Source of the DNA: Archangium sp.
Lineage (GTDB): Bacteria; Myxococcota; Myxococcia; Myxococcales; Myxococcaceae
Direction: 5' to 3'
NCBI GenBank assembly: GCA_030681645.1
Contig: JAUXRX010000057.1
Location: 388,088 to 452,087, forward strand
DNA length: 64,000 bases
Shown here: positions 34,653 through 49,600 of the stretch, piece after piece
Layout: each line of letters begins with the position of its first letter
Position numbering within the stretch: position 1 is the first letter of the stretch
Translations under genes and position numbers: made by a program
Notes under the pieces: model-generated
What the model was told of the DNA's origin: nothing
The model's input: the letters and a program-made list of their open reading frames with translations, nothing else
The model's database searches: none

Positions 34653-37600
34653 GGCCCACCACTCGCTTCTTGCTCGGGTCGATCGCGCTCGTCGCCGGGC
34701 TCGCCCACGCTGCGCCCACCATCAACGCCATCAGCCCGCGGCAGCCGATTCAGCAGGGCGCCACCAGCGTGGATCTCGGCATCGGCGTGGAAGGCGAAGC
34801 GACCCGGGTGGAGTTTTCGATCTCGGGCACTTCGGCGTCGGGGCCGCTGGTGTCGATCAGCGACCTCACCCTGAGGGCCGAGCTGGGCGCGTCCCTTCCC
34901 TTTCACATGCTGGTCCCCCTCCAGCGGCCCTTCCCCACCGACGGGGCGCTCGTCGTCAGCGCGACGCCCATTGCCGCTGACGGGAACCGCGGGGCGACCG
35001 TCACCCGCACCTTCCGGGCAGCAGACCCGGGGCCCGGCATCGTGGGCGCCCCCACCGTCCAGGCCACGCCCGAAGGCAGGTTGATCGTCTCGATGATCGG
35101 CGCCGGCTCGATCGCCTTTGCCGAGGGCACCATCATCGGCATCAGCAGCCAGACGCTCCGCTCGGCGGGCGGCAGCCTCCGGCAGGTGTCTTCGAAGGCG
35201 TTCGCGGAAACACGCCGCGCTCGCGCCTACCCCGACCCCACCACGGGCGCCCTCCAATGGATCCTCGAGCCGCGCGCGGTCATGCCGCTCGACGGCGTGG
35301 TGGTCGCCGACCTGGTGCTCGAGGACGCCTTCGGCCGGCGCACCACCCGGTCGATCGTCGAGTTCCTCGGGGACGCGCTCGACTCCGTGTCGGCGATCAG
35401 CGTCTCTCCGTCGACCGCGCTCCTGTCGGGTGGCTACGGAACGCAGGTGCCGCTGCGGGTCGTCGCGAACTTCGTGCTGGCCGGGCCCGCCACCCTCCCC
35501 CTCCCCTCGGCGGGGCTCACCTTTCATTCCCGCGACGAAGCCATCGCGATGGTCACGGAAGACGGCAGGCTGATCGCCCGCCAGAACGGTGAGACGGCCA
35601 TCGACGTCGCATTCGCGGGCCGGCAGGCGACCGTTCCCGTCATCGTCGATTCGAACGCCTCGCTGACCGGGCTGAGCATCGCGCCCGCCACGGCCGAGAT
35701 CCCCGCCGTGGGCGCATCCCTCGACTTGTTGCTGTGGGGCGCGTTGACGACGGGGGCGCAGGTCGACCTCTCGGACGGCGTGCTGGGAACACAGTGGTTC
35801 AGCGACGACGCCACCACCGCGACGGTCTCGAACAATGGACGGGTCACCGGGTTGCGGGCCGGCACCACCACCCTTCGTGCCCGGCACGGAGGGTTCGAGG
35901 CGTCCCGCACGGTGTTGATTCGCGACGCCCTCCCCACCCTCGCCCTGAGCGCGCCGGGCTCGGTGCAGGCCGAACAACCCTTCGAGCTGGTGGCCAACCC
36001 CTCGGACGACGTGGGGATCGCCCGGGTGGAGTTTTCCATCAACTCGGTGCCGGTGAGCATCGATGAGACGCCCCCCTACGTGCTGCGCTACCGCGCTCCT
36101 GCCAACGCGGGCACGGTGCTGCGGCTGGCGGCGACGGCGGTCGACAGCCGAAATCAACGCTCCGCCAGGAGCGAGGTCACCGTCACGGTGGTCGGGGCGA
36201 GCGGCGCGGGATCACTGACGCCGGTGTGGGAGATGCCCACGGTGGGGAGCGTGGCGCCGGTGGGCAGCCCCCTGACCCTGCGGGTGCTCAGCGGAATCTG
36301 GGACAGCGACCCGTTCACCTTGAGCCCGCTCGACTTCCAGGCGGTGCGCTTCACCGTCGACAACGCGCCGGTCGCGACCGTGACACTGGCGAGAATGGAG
36401 CCCCGGGTCACCCGGACCGGCGCCACCGTGCTCGTGCCACTCTGGGAAACGACGTGGATTCCGCCCACCGGGCGCGAGGGCACCTCTGCCGTGCTGCGCG
36501 CCGAGGCCATCGACCGCAACGGGCTGGCCTCACCGATCATCGCGCAGATCATTCAGCTCGGCGCGGATACGCCGCCCTTCCTCACCCACCCGCTGCCCTC
36601 TCCGAGCGCCGCAGTCACCGCGACCGCCGGAGCTCGGCTCACCTTCAGCGGCACGGTAGGCGACGACACCCTGGGCCTGGGGGTCACGGTCGAGCTGCGG
36701 GTCGATGGGGCCACGGTCGCCACCAGCCAGATCCTCGGCGGCAATCGGTCGACGACGTCGGGGAGCAGCCCCTACAGCCTCGGCTGGACGCCGGCGGCTC
36801 CCTCGCCCACGCCCCGGCGCGTCGAAGTGGTCGCCACCGATCGCTCCGCGCTCACCGCCACGCTCCGCTACGACGTCACGGTCGTCGCAGACCGGCCGCC
36901 AGCCATCAGCGTGACCGCGCCTGCCGACCAGGCCGTCGTCACCGCGGGCTCACGCATCGTGATGGAGGCCTCCGTCCTCGACGATTCCACCGGCACGCCC
37001 ACCGTCACCTGGCGCGCTGACGGAGTAGTGGTGGGGCAAGCCTCGAGCCGCCCGTACACCACCGCCTGGGTGGTGCCCGCCGGGAGAGCGGGCCAGACGA
37101 TCGAGATCCGCGGCGAGGCGATCGACAGCACCGGCCAACAGGGCGTCGCCGCCATCCGCCTCTCCGTCGCAGCTGACACCAGTCGGCCGACCGTTTCGCT
37201 CGTCTCCCCCGCTTCGGGCACGACCATCGCCTCGAGCCAGGACCTCACCGTGAGCCTCGGCGCCCACGACGACGTGCGGGTGACGCGGCTGGAGTTCCTG
37301 CTCGACGGGCAGGTGGTCTCCACGAACAACGCGCCCTCGGCGGCGGGCCCGACCTCGGTCGCCGATCACCTGGTGCTCACGCATCAGCAGTTGGCGGGCG
37401 CCACGACCCACCGGCTCGGCGCACGGGCCTTCGACGCCGCCGGCAACGTGGGTAGCGCCCCCGAGGTCACGCTCACCATCCAGTCCGATGCCCCCCCGAC
37501 TGCCTCGTTCACGGCGCCTGCCTCGGGCGCGGAGTGGCTGGCCGGCACCTCACAGTTCGCGCAGATCAACGCCACCGATGACGTCGCGGTCCGCGAGGTC

Positions 37601-40600
37601 GAAGTCCGCCTGGACGGCGCGAGCGTGGGCACCCGCACGCTCCCGCCCTTCCAGTTCGTCATTCCGGTGGCCGGTGCGCCCCGCTCGGCCACCCTCGAGG
37701 CGGTCGTCACCGACAGCAACGGCGCCGCGGTCACCGCCACCCGAACCGTGTCCATCGTCGCTGACAGCGAGGCGCCCCTGGTGGCCATCGTCAGTCCGCT
37801 GCGCGGCACGCGGCTCTTCGGCAATCGCACCGTCGCCGTGGCGGTGATGGGCACCGACAACACCGGCGTCACCCGGGTCGAGCTGGAGGTCAACGGCGCG
37901 GCGGCGATCACCTCGAGCAGCTTCACCACACAGGGAGTGGGCAGGCTCTTCTCCTTCAACGTCCCCGTGCTGCAGGCCTGGGTGGGCCAGAGCATCCCCT
38001 TGCGTGCGGTGGCCTTCGATCAGGCGGGCCTCAGCGCCGAAGCCAACACCACGGTGAACGTGGTGGACGATCTCCCGCCGGTGGTGACGCTGCTGGCGCC
38101 GCCGCGCGCTTCCACCTGGAAAGAAGGGGCGGAGATCGCCGTCACCGGCACGGTGCAGGACGACGACGGGGTGGTCTCGCTGGTCGGCCGCAGCGGCGAC
38201 GCTGAATACGAAGCCCTCGCCGACGGAGGCTTCGTCGACACCTCCAGCCAGCAGCTCCGGCGGGTGCGGGCGCCGAGGATCTCGCGAGGCGAGGCGCCGA
38301 CGGTGGGCTTCGCCGCCCGCGACACCTCAGGGCAGGTCTCGCGCCAGGACGTCGTGCTCAACGTGCTGGCCGACACGGAGCTGCCCCTGGCGAGGCTCGT
38401 GCTCCCCACGGTGCCTGATGGGGGCGTGTTCGACGTGCCGCTCAACGCCACCCTCTCGCTCCAGCTCGAGACCTCTGACGACGTGTTCGTCGCGAGCGTC
38501 AGAGCCATCGTCGACGGAGGCGCCCCGCCGGACGACTTCACCACCACGAATGGGCGCGTCGAATACACCCAGGTGGCTGACCCGAATCAGCCCGGCACCA
38601 TCATCACGCAGCAGCGCTACCTGGCCACCTTCACCGGCTCGGTGAAGGGCCCCACCGCTCCGGGCACGCGCAGCTTCGCCATCGACGTCGAGGACTACGC
38701 CGGCAACGCGGTTCACCTCGGCCCCTGGCTGCTGCGCTCGACCGCCGTGCTCGACACCTCGCCCCCGGTGCTCTCGCTGGAGCTGGCGGGCACCCCGGGC
38801 CCTGAGAGCTGCGTCGAAGGCGCGCCCCTCGACCTCCGCGTCTCGGCGGTCGACGAGAGCCCCCTGCAGAACGTCACGCTGACCCGCGACGGCACCCCGA
38901 TTCCCCTGCCCACCACGGCCGGGGTCCGCAGCTTCGCGGTAACCCTCGCCGTCACCGCGCCCACCCGGGCCGCACTGGCGGGCGATTTCGTGACCTGGCG
39001 GCTGACCGCGGAAGACCCGGGCGGACGGCTCAGCGTCGCGACGGCGGGGTGTGGCCTGGTGGACAACGCCACGCCCGTCGTCAGCTTCAGCGGGCCGGCT
39101 TCGCAGGCCGCGCTCACCCTCGAGCGCCGGGAGTCGTGGAGCGTCGACGTCTCTGACGACACGCCGCTGGCGCCGGTGCAGGTGGTGTTGGGCGACGTGC
39201 CGGCGATCAGCACCGACGCTGGCATCTTCCTGCCTGCTTCGGGGGCGGCGGTTCACGACACCGGGCTGGTGGTCAACGGTTGGCCCGTCACGCTCTCCAG
39301 CACGGGGACCGGGCTCGGCGTGCGGCAGGGCGTCTTCACGCGGGGGGCCCCAACGCTCGACATCACCCTGGGAGAACCTGGGCAGGTCGAGGCCCGCTAC
39401 CGCTGGCTGGCCCAGGATCCCCAGGCGCTCGCCGTCACCACCTTCCTCGCCTCGGCGCCTGGTGGCGTTCGCACCCAGACGACCTCGACGCCTCCGTACG
39501 CGCTCCACTTCGACCTGCCCCCGGGACCCGTCGAGGTGCTCGAGGTGGAGCTCACCGTCACCCGCGCCAGCGCCGAGGTGGAGCGGTACGTGATCGGCAC
39601 CCGGCCCGGCGCCGAGCGGGTGTCCGCAGAGGTCGGCGGCCGGCGGGTCTTCTTCGGCCCGTGGCAGCCGATCAGCCAGCCGACCCGCACGCTCCACGTC
39701 TCCGACGGCGTGGTGGTGACGCCCCCCGGAACCGCCCCGCTGGTGTTCTCTGCGCTCGCCTGTGACGGCTTCGCGCGGTGCAGTCTCGCCACCCGGGCCG
39801 TGACCACCCGCCCGGACGCGGCGCCCCCCACGGCGACCATCTCGAGCGTGCAGCAGGTCATCACCGGGCAGGACTACCTGGTGTCGATCTCCGCGACCGA
39901 CAACGTCGGTGTCGACCACCTCGAGCTGCTCGTCGACGGAGTCGTCATCGCCGAGCGCGTCGGCTTCTCCTTGAGCAACTGGTCTGCCCTGCTCAGGGCG
40001 CCTCCTCCCTCGAACACCCCGCTGACGCTCACCGTGAGGGCGACCGATCGCGCGGGCAACGTGAGCACCTCGAGCCCCTCCTTCGTCACGGTGGGGAACG
40101 ACCAGGGCCCCTCGATTCGCTTCGACACGCTGAGCTCGGCCGTCGAGTCGATCTCCGCGATCGAGCTGCAGAGCGGGCTGGTGCGGCTGCTCCAGGGCCA
40201 GCCGGCCTCGCTGCACTTCAGCGCGCAGGACGATCTCCGCCTCGCTCACGTCGAGGTCCTCTTCAACGGAGCGCCGGTGCTCTCGCAGGCCCTCACCAGC
40301 TCCACCGCCGGGCTCGCCGCGAGCTTCATTCCGCCAGCGGGCGCCGAGGACTCACCCTCGATCCTCGAGGTGCGGGTGGAGGACTCCAACGGAGCGAGCG
40401 CCAGCCGGCAGCTGTTGATCCAGGGCCGGCGCCCGACGGCGCCCGCCCTGGCGCTGGTGCTGCCGAAGCTGGCGGTGACGGCGGGCAGCATTCAGCTGGT
40501 GGTACGCGCCCTGGCCGGTGACGACACCGGCATCGCCTTCGTCGATGTCTTCCTCAACAATCAACCCGCGCTGCAGTTCTCGGCGCAGCAGGCGACGGCG

Positions 40601-43600
40601 ATCCCCGTCAGCAGCGTCGACGCCGATGGCAACCCCTTCGCGGCGGACCCCGACGACCGCGCGGCGCTGCTGGGCATGCCCGAGCCGTTCTCCGATCCCT
40701 ACCGCTCGCGGAGGTACCAGAGCACCATCCAGCTGCCGCCGGGCCTGCTCCAGCCTGGCACGCGCGGTTCCATCGACCTGCGGGTGGTGGCGACCGACCG
40801 CGAGGGCAGCCAGTCCATCATCACCCGCACGCTCACGGTGCAGCCCGACGAGGCCAACCCGGCGGTCGTGATTCAGACGCCCACCACCGGCCAGCAGATC
40901 ACCGAGGGCACCCTGCTGCGGGTCGAGGCGCTCGCTTCCGACAACGTCTTCGTCGATCTGGTCGAGGTGCTCACCGGGCCGACGATGCAGTCGTTGCAGC
41001 TCGTGCACAGCGCCACCGGGTTTTCTCCGGTCAACGCCCTGCCCGGCGCCGACTTCACCATCTATGCCCCCGTGGTCAGCGCCGACGTGGTGATGCCGCG
41101 GCTGGCTGCACTCGGCGTGACTGACTCGTCGCCCTACATCGTCGCCAGCCGGGCCCGGGACACGGCGGGCCGGTGGAGCCCCTTGATGGTGAAGCAGATC
41201 GAGATCATCGCGGACCTCCCCCCCACGGTCGCCATCGTGCGGCCTGTGGAAGGCGCGCCGGCGGTGCTCGGCCACTTCGTCGACGTCGACGTGCTCGCGC
41301 AGGACCCCGACGTGGCTGTCACGAGCGTGGAGCTGTCCGTCGACGGGGCCGTCTTCCCCATCATCCGCCAGACCCCTCCCTTCGTCTTCCGCGTGCCCGT
41401 ACCCACCACCGGCACCGAGCTGCTCCTCCAGGCCCGGGGCGTCGATTCCTTCGGTCACGTGGTGCCCAGCCAGATCGTCCGGCTGCCGCTCGTGGTGGAC
41501 CAGCCGCCGACCCTCGCCATCTCTCTGCCGATCGACGGTTCGACCCTCACCGAAGGGCGCTTCTTCACCGCGGTGGTCGCAGCCACGGACGACATCGCCG
41601 TCACCGCGATCGAGCTGCAGGTCGACGGGCTCGTGGGTGGCCGGCTGCAGCTCACCAGCGGGGCCAGCCCCTACCGGTTCGAGATTCCGCTCCCGTTCGG
41701 CTCGGCGGGCCGGCAGGTGTCGCTGTCGGCGAAGGCGACCGACAATCAAGGCCACCAGACCAGCAGCGCCACCACCACCGTCTCGGTCGTGGCCGATCAG
41801 CAGGCCCCCGTCGTCAGCTTCCGCACCCCGGCCAACGGCGCTCAGGTCGCCGCAGGCCAGCCCGTCAGGGTCGATCTCGAAGCCATCGACAACGTCGAGG
41901 TGGTGTCGGTCGAGCTGCGGCTCAACGGCAACCCGCTCGCGATGCTGGCGGCGGCGCCCTATCGGTTCGACTTCACCACGCCCCGAACGAGCGCCCCGGG
42001 GACGACGCTCGCCTTCGAGGCCGTCGCGCGCGACACCTCGGGCAACACCAGCACGGCCGCCGCCTCGGTGCAGATCATCGCCGACACGCCCCCGACCATC
42101 TCGCTCGCGCTGCCTGCCTTCGTGACCGCCGGTCAGCCGTTCCTGCTCCACGCCAACGCGGCCGATCTGCAGGGCATCGCGCGGGTGTTCTTCGAAGCGG
42201 GACCAGCGCCGGGCGCGCTGACCGAGGTGGGCCAGCGCTACGTGCTCCCCTACGAGGCGGCGGTGATGGCGCCGTCGACCGCCGGCACGCTCTTCGTGCG
42301 CGCGACGGCGATCGACTCCGCAGGCCAATCATCGAGCACGATCATTTCCGAGCTGACGGTGCGCGCCGACCAACCGCCGCTGGTGGCGATGGTCAGACCC
42401 GGCCCGGGCAGCTTCGTGTTCGAAGGTCGCCCGCTTCGCATCGAGGTCGACGCCAGCGATGAAGAGGGCCCCATCGACCAGGTCGCCTTCCTGGTCGACG
42501 GGGTCCGGGTCTCGGTGAGCACCGCGCCGCTGGGCCTCGCCGGCGCCGCCTCGCGCTACGCCGGCCAGTGGATCCCTCCGGTGGGGAGCGGGAACCGGAC
42601 GTTCGTCATCACGGCCGTGGCACGAGACCGGGCCGGCCACGAGTCGGTCACCGATCCCGTGGTGGTGGGCGCGGTCACCGACACCGTCCCGCCCGAGGCG
42701 CAGCTGATCGAACCGGCCGAGGGCGAGCTGATCACCCGCGGCGAGCAGACCCTGCTCCAGGCGGTCGCCATGGACAACGCGAGCATCGCGGCCGTGGAGT
42801 TCTTCGTCGATGGCCTCCCGGTCGGAACCACCGCGACCGCCACCTCGAGCGTCTCGAACCGCCCCGCGTACTCGGTCCCCTGGCTGGCGCCCTCGACCGG
42901 CGCCACGGCGACCGTGGGAGCCCAGGCCAGCGATCCGGCAGGCAACCGGGTCTCGGCGGCGCCGGTGAGCGTCGAGCTGGGCCTGAGGCCCGATCGCGTC
43001 GTGGCGCACCCCGACGGCCTCGAGCTCGAGGCCCTCACCTCGGTGCGCGCCGACGGCACCTTCTGCGCCGTCACCCGGGGCGGCGCGACGCCGCCCTCGC
43101 TGTCGCTCTTCCAGATCACCGCGGCGGCCGCCGTCCACCGCGGGACGCTCGCGACCTCGTTTCAGGAGTCCCTGACGCAGGTGGCCTGGCTCGAGGCCGG
43201 CCCGGAGGCGCCTGCCCCCTTCGGAAATCTGGTCCTCGCCACCATCGCCGCAGCGGGCGGGGCGGAGCCCACGCGGCTCACCGTCTTCGACGTGAACTCC
43301 CCTGCGCTCCCGCGGCGACTGGGCGCCATCGAGCTGCCGGGCCTCGACGTGGGGGGGATCGCGAGCAGGGGGCGGCTGGTCTTCGTGGCCGACGGCACGG
43401 CGGGAGTCGTGGTCATCGACGTCTCGGATCCCCAGGCGCCCCTGCGCCTGGCCACCATTCCGGTGGTCGGCTCCGCCCTCGGCGTCGCGGCCGATGAGCA
43501 CCGCCTCTACGTCGCCTCGGGTTCCGCCGGGCTCAGAGTGCTGGATCTCCACAGCCCCACCCTGCAGGAGCTCGGCTTCCTCGCGCTGCCGGGGAACGCG

Positions 43601-46600
43601 GTCTCCGTCTCCGTCGAGGGCGCGACGGTGCTGGTCGGCTGCGAAGCGCCCGGCGCCCCGCTGGCGCGGGTCGACGTCAGCGTGCCCGCCCAGCCCACGC
43701 TGCTCAGCCTCAGCCGCCAGGGCATCGACCGGGTCGACCGGCTGGCGCTCTCTGCCGCCCACGTGGCTCAGCGAGGCCAGCTCGCCGTCAGCTCCCAGAT
43801 GCTGGTCGACCAGGACGGCGTGGCCGACCGGTCGACGATGCAGATCTCGGTGCTCAAGCGCGATGGCACGCTGCAGCGCCTGGCCCGCGCCAACCTCTTC
43901 GTTCCCAACCGGCACACCGCCACGCCCGTGACCCTGAGCCCGCTGGGCCCCCTCGCGGCGGTGAACGATGGCAGGGCCGCAGGCGCGTTCTCACTGCCGG
44001 GTTTTGCGCTCTCCGACAGCGCCCCCCGGACCGAAGAGCGCGACGTGTTGCCGTCGAGCGCGGTGGCGCTCGACTTCACGGGTGTGCCCGACGCCACGGG
44101 GGTGGCCGGCGCAGTCAGTATCCGCGTGGGCGATGCGCGGCTGGGCCCCGTGGTGCCGTTCACCAGCTCGGTCAATGGCCAGCGCCTCACGGTGGTGCCC
44201 TCATCGCCTTTCCCGCTGTCGGCTGACGTCTTCGTCACCGTCACCGGGCTCAGCTCGATCACCGGGCTCGCGCTCGCCGAGCCGGTCGCGCTCCATTTCC
44301 GCACCTCGGCCTCGGCGCAGGCCCCTCCCCGCCTCCACGCCGTCAGCCCCAACGCGGGTCCCGTCGGGGGAGGGACGACGGTCACTCTCGCCGGCCTTCG
44401 CTTCGAGCCAGGCATGCGCGCCTTCTTCGGCACCGAGGAAGGCACGCGGGTGCAGGTGGCCCCTGGCGGCGAGGCGCTCACCGTGCTCACCCCCGCCAAC
44501 CTGGAGGGCCCTGCGACGGTTCGGGTGCTCACCCCCGACGGCCGCGAGGCGTCGCTGGTGGGCGGGTTCATCTACGTGCCCGTACTCGACCTCGCCTACG
44601 TGGCACCCGCGGGCGGACCGCTTGCGGGAGGCACGCACGTCGAGCTGGTCGGCTCGGGCTTCATGCGCGGCATGCGGGTGTGGTTCGACGGGGCCGAGGC
44701 CACCAACGTCGTGGTGCGGTCGCCCGGGCGCCTCGATGCAGAAACGCCACCGGGGAGCTTCGGGCCGGCCGATGTCCAGCTCGTCGCGCCGGACGGTCGC
44801 GTCGCGTTGGCAGAACGGGCGTACTTCTACACCGACGTCAGCGTCACCGGCCGGGTGGCCCGCTACGATCCCAACATCGACGGGCCGGTGCGCTCCACGG
44901 ACAAGCTGGGTCAGGGCGCCGTGCTCGACCTGCAGTTCTCCGGGCAGATCGTCTGGGTGGTCCAGGACGGGTCGATTCCCGCCCAGGCGCTCACGCTCGA
45001 GGAACTGACGGGAAGTGCGCTCCTGGGCAGCGTGGCCCTCGTCGACGTCGCGGACCGGGCCCATCCCCAGGTGCTCGGCGGTGTCTCTCTGCCGCCCCCG
45101 TTCCTGCCGCGCGGCGTGGCAGTGCGCGGCAACCTCGCGTGGGTCAGCGCGGTGGGCAAAGACGTCGCGGGCATCGAGCTCGAGGGCGAGGGACGCTCGG
45201 CGCTCTTCCTCATCGACGCGAGCAGCCCGATCGCCCCCGTCATCGTCGGTCGGGTGCCCTTCAATGGCACCGCGGGGACGGTGGCCGTCGCCGACGATCT
45301 CCTGCTGGTCGCCAGCGGAGAGGCGGGCCTCACGGCCTTTTCCATCACCCAGCCTTCCCAGCCGGTGCTGCTGGGGGCGACCAGCCACTTCGTGCTCGGG
45401 GGCAACTCGACGCCGCTGGCGATCTCGAAGGTCGCGGTCTCCGGACGGCACGCGGTGCTCACCACCCCGTCCCTCGGCCAGGATCCCGAGCTGCTCCTGA
45501 TCGATCTCGCGCGCTCGAGCCCCCTCACCGTGGCCCGGATCCCGGGGGCCCAGCTGTCGCTGGTGGGGAGCACCGGCCTGGTGGGCGTCCCGGGCGCGGC
45601 GAGCGTCGACGCCCTGCCCCGCGACCGGCTCCGCACTCTGGCGACGCTGCCCAGCGGCCTCGCCGGCCCCACTGTCGCCGTCTCGGCGCAGCCGCACCTC
45701 TCGGTGGTGGGCGGCGCGCGCAACGGCGCCCATCTGCAGTGGTACTCGCTCGAGGACGGCGCGACCCCGCGGCTGGTGACCGCCGTCGACCTGTTCCCGG
45801 TCGAGACGTTCACGGCGATGGCCACGCAGGGTGACCTCGTGGCGGTCGGCGCCACGAAGACGCTGACCCGCCCCTTCTTCCCCTCAGCCACCGACTGGCT
45901 GCTGCTGGTCGATCTCCCCTTCCCGGCGGTGGTCGGGTCCACCCCGAGCCTCGCGGCGACCGGCGTGCCCGTCACCACGCCGCTGCGGGTCACGCTCAAC
46001 CGGCCGGTCACGACGCCCTCGGCGGCGATGGTGTCGCTGGTTCGGGAAGACGGGAGCAGCAGCGGAACCCCCGTGCCGGTGGTCGTGGCCCTGAGCGGCA
46101 ACGTGCTCGAGGTCGCCGCGCCCGGAGGCCTGAGCGTGTCCACCGGCTACCGGCTCGTGATCGAAGGCCTCGTCGACGCGGCCAACGGCGCGCTTCAGCC
46201 CGCCCGCTTCGTGCTGCCCTTCTCCACGGCCAGCACCCTCGACGCGCGCGCCTTCGCGGTCGACGGCCTGAGCCCGAGAGAGGGTCCGGTGGCGGGGGGC
46301 ACGACGGTCACTGTGACCGGGAGCGGGTTCGACGCCACCACCGTGGTGCGCCTGGGCGGCACGCTGTGCCAGGTGACCACCGTCGCCGGAGACGGGAGCG
46401 CGCTGTCGTTCGTGACGCCGCCCGGGGCGAGCGGGAGCGCGGGCCTCGAGCTGAGCTCGTCGGCGGGCCCGTCGCTCTTTCACGCAGGCGCCTTCATCTA
46501 CATCGACCCGCTGCAGGTGCTGGCCGTCACCCCGGCGGTGGGCGGGACCTCAGGCGGCACGCCGGTGGTCATCTCGGGGCGGGGCTTCAGCACCACCGGC

Positions 46601-49600
46601 GGTGTGTCGGTGACCTTCGGTGGCAGCCCGGCGCTGTCGGTTCGCGTCACCGGGACGGGCACCATCGAGGCCGTGACGCCGCCCGGCCAGCGCGGTGCGG
46701 TCGACGTGCAGGTCACCAACCCCAGCGGGCTCACCGCCACCCGCGCCGCCGCCTTCACGTACCAACAGCCCGCGACCGCGTCGGTGAAGCTGGGCGGCGA
46801 GGTCAACGACGTGCTCGTCATCGGCCACACCGCCTACCTCGGCACCAACCGCGGCCTGGTGCTGATCGACCTGAGCGGGCTCGAGCGGCGCGGCGCCTTC
46901 GCAGGTCAGCCCATCCCCCCCAGCCAGCGAGGCGGGCTGGTCGATCGAAACGGCGATCGCGAGGACGATCGCATCATGGCCACGGTGGGGGCGGGGCGCG
47001 TCACCAGCCTCTCGTACCCCCCGGGTGGAGGTCAGCGCATCTGGGCCACCACCGCCGACTTCGACGCCCTCAAGGGCAAGTGGTCGGGGGGGGTCACCGC
47101 GTTCCGGCCGGTCTTCACCTCGAATGGGCTGATCGAAGAAGTCACCCTCGCCACGGACGTGGGCGTCGCCGCCCCTGAGGGCGCCTTCGGAGCGGACGCC
47201 CGCGACGATCAGCTCGTCACTGCGCTGCATCGCCGCGGCCTGCAGCGCTACGACATCACCGGCCCACCGTTCCCCGTGAACACCCTGACGCAGGCGACAG
47301 GGGGCCTCGGGCTGGCCGTGGGCAACGGCTTCGCGCTGACGGCCTCGGGTATTCGCGACCCCTTCACCCTGAAGCTGTCGAACGGCTCGCTCCACCGCGT
47401 CGCGCTCGATGGAGCGCTGACCATCACCGACTCGGTGACGATCGACGCGCAGTGGGTTCGCCTCTCGGGCGAGCTGGCGGTGGTCGCCGCGGGCCCCGAA
47501 GGGCTGGTGCTGCTCGACGCGTCCGGGCAGCTGCTCAGCCGTCGCGCTGCGCTGGCGCTGGGGGGCTTCGCCCGACATGTCACTCTCCAGAACCAGCTCG
47601 CCTATGTGGCCGTGGAGGGGGTCGGCACGGTGGTCGTCGACCTGACGGATCCCGACAGTCCGCAGCGGCTCTTCACCTTCGCCGGCGGCAACGCCACGGC
47701 GAGCGGCGCCTGGGGCGGGCAGGTGCTCTCTGCGTCCATCGGCACCGAGGGTCCCCGTCTCCAGTTCGGTCCGCTCGCCGAGCTGACGGTGCTCTCGAGC
47801 TCGGTCACCGGAGGACAGCTGGTCGCGCCCTCCGTGCCGGCCTTCACCCTCATTCTCTCCACGACCGTCGAGGCAGCGTCGGCGACGCAGGCCTTCTCGC
47901 TCGTGGCCGACGGGCTGCCGGTGGCGGGAACGCTGGAGGCCGGGTCGCCCACCCAGCCCATGAGCACCCTCGTCTTCCGCCCGTCGGCCCCGCTGCCCCC
48001 GCGCGCGGCGATGCGCCTCCAGCTGAGCACCGCGCTCCAGACGACCGACGGCAAGGCGCTGCTGCGCCCCTTCGACGTGAGCTTCACCACCTCGGGAACG
48101 GGGCCTCAGCCTCAGCTGGCGCTCCTCTCGCCGCGGGTGGGCCTCACCACGGGTGGAGAACCCGTCACCGTGCTGGGCACCGGCTTCGACGGCAGCACCC
48201 AGGTGCTCTTCGGTGGGGTGCCGGGGCTGATCGGCGCCCGCAGCTCCACCACGCTCTCGGTGACGACGCCTCCGGGCACCGCAGGCCTGGTCGACGTGGT
48301 GGTGGTGAATGACTCGGGCCTCTTCGCCAGACGCTCGGGTGGTTTCCTCTACCGCGAGCCGCCGCAGATCGACACGCTCGCCCCGCGCTTCCTCGATCCC
48401 AACGGAGGGGGGACCCTCACCCTCACCGGGCGCGGCTTCCTCCCCCCGTGGCTCGAGCCGCTGGCCGCCATGCAGGGCCGGGTGGGTGGCATTCCCGCTG
48501 GCGCGCTCTCGGTCGCCACTCCGCAGCGAGCGACGCTCGCCACCCCGCCTCATGGCTTCGGGTCGGTCGACGTGCAGGTCATCTTCGGAGACGGCAGCTC
48601 GACGACGCTCTCGCAGCACCCCACCTACGGCCTCACCCTGACGGGCACCGAGACCGCCGGCAGCGTGCACCCCGTCGCGCTCGCCGCCGACCCGGTGACC
48701 CCGTTCCTCGTGCACGCCGCGGCAGGCCCGAACGGGGCCGGCAACCGGTTCGACCAGCCCTATCTGGGTCCCATCACCGGCAGCGGGACGGTGCCGCAGA
48801 GCTTCCGCACCGTGAACTACGACGTGTCGCAGGCAGGCCGCCCCCTGGTGGTCGGAGGCCAACCGGTGCTCCCCGCGCCGGGCCTCTCGGATCGCGTCGC
48901 GGACGCCATCGGCCGGAACCAGCCGCCGCCTGCAGAGGCTGAGTTCGCGCCCGACTCCCTCGACCTCGCCTTCGGGGCCGACAAGTCGCTCCTGGTGGCC
49001 AACGGGTTCAGCGGGCTCTCGACGTTGGGGGGCATCACCGACGCGGGCACGTCTCTGCGCATGCCCTTCCTCGGCCGGCAGGACACGGCGCTCCTGGCCA
49101 CCCGGGTCATGACTGCCGGGAGCAGCGCGCTGGTGCTGTCGTCGCGGCTGGTGGGCGTGCCCAAGCCGCCGCCGTCACTGTTCTGTCCGTCCGCTGGGTC
49201 CGTCGAGCAAGCGCTCTCGGTGACGGGAACCGCGACGATGCTCGACCTGCGCGTGCCCGGAGATCCGGTGACGATCGCGACCGCGCCCGGCAACTTCACC
49301 GCGGCTGCCGTCGCAGGGGGCCGTCTGCTCACGGTCACCGGCGAGCTGGACGGTCTGTTCTACTGCTCGAGCGTTCCGCGCGCCCCGGTGCGCGACACCA
49401 CCATGCTCGGCCCGCGACGCGACTACGCGCCCATCGTGGGCCTGGGGAGCGACCCCAACGCCAGCTTCAGCTCGACGCCGGGGGGGACCTTCGAGATCCG
49501 CGACGGCCTCTCACCCACCGCTCCCGTGGTCGGGTCCCTGAGCCTCCCCGCCAACCTCTCGGACGTCGCCGTGGTCGACGACGTGGCGATCATCGCCGCG

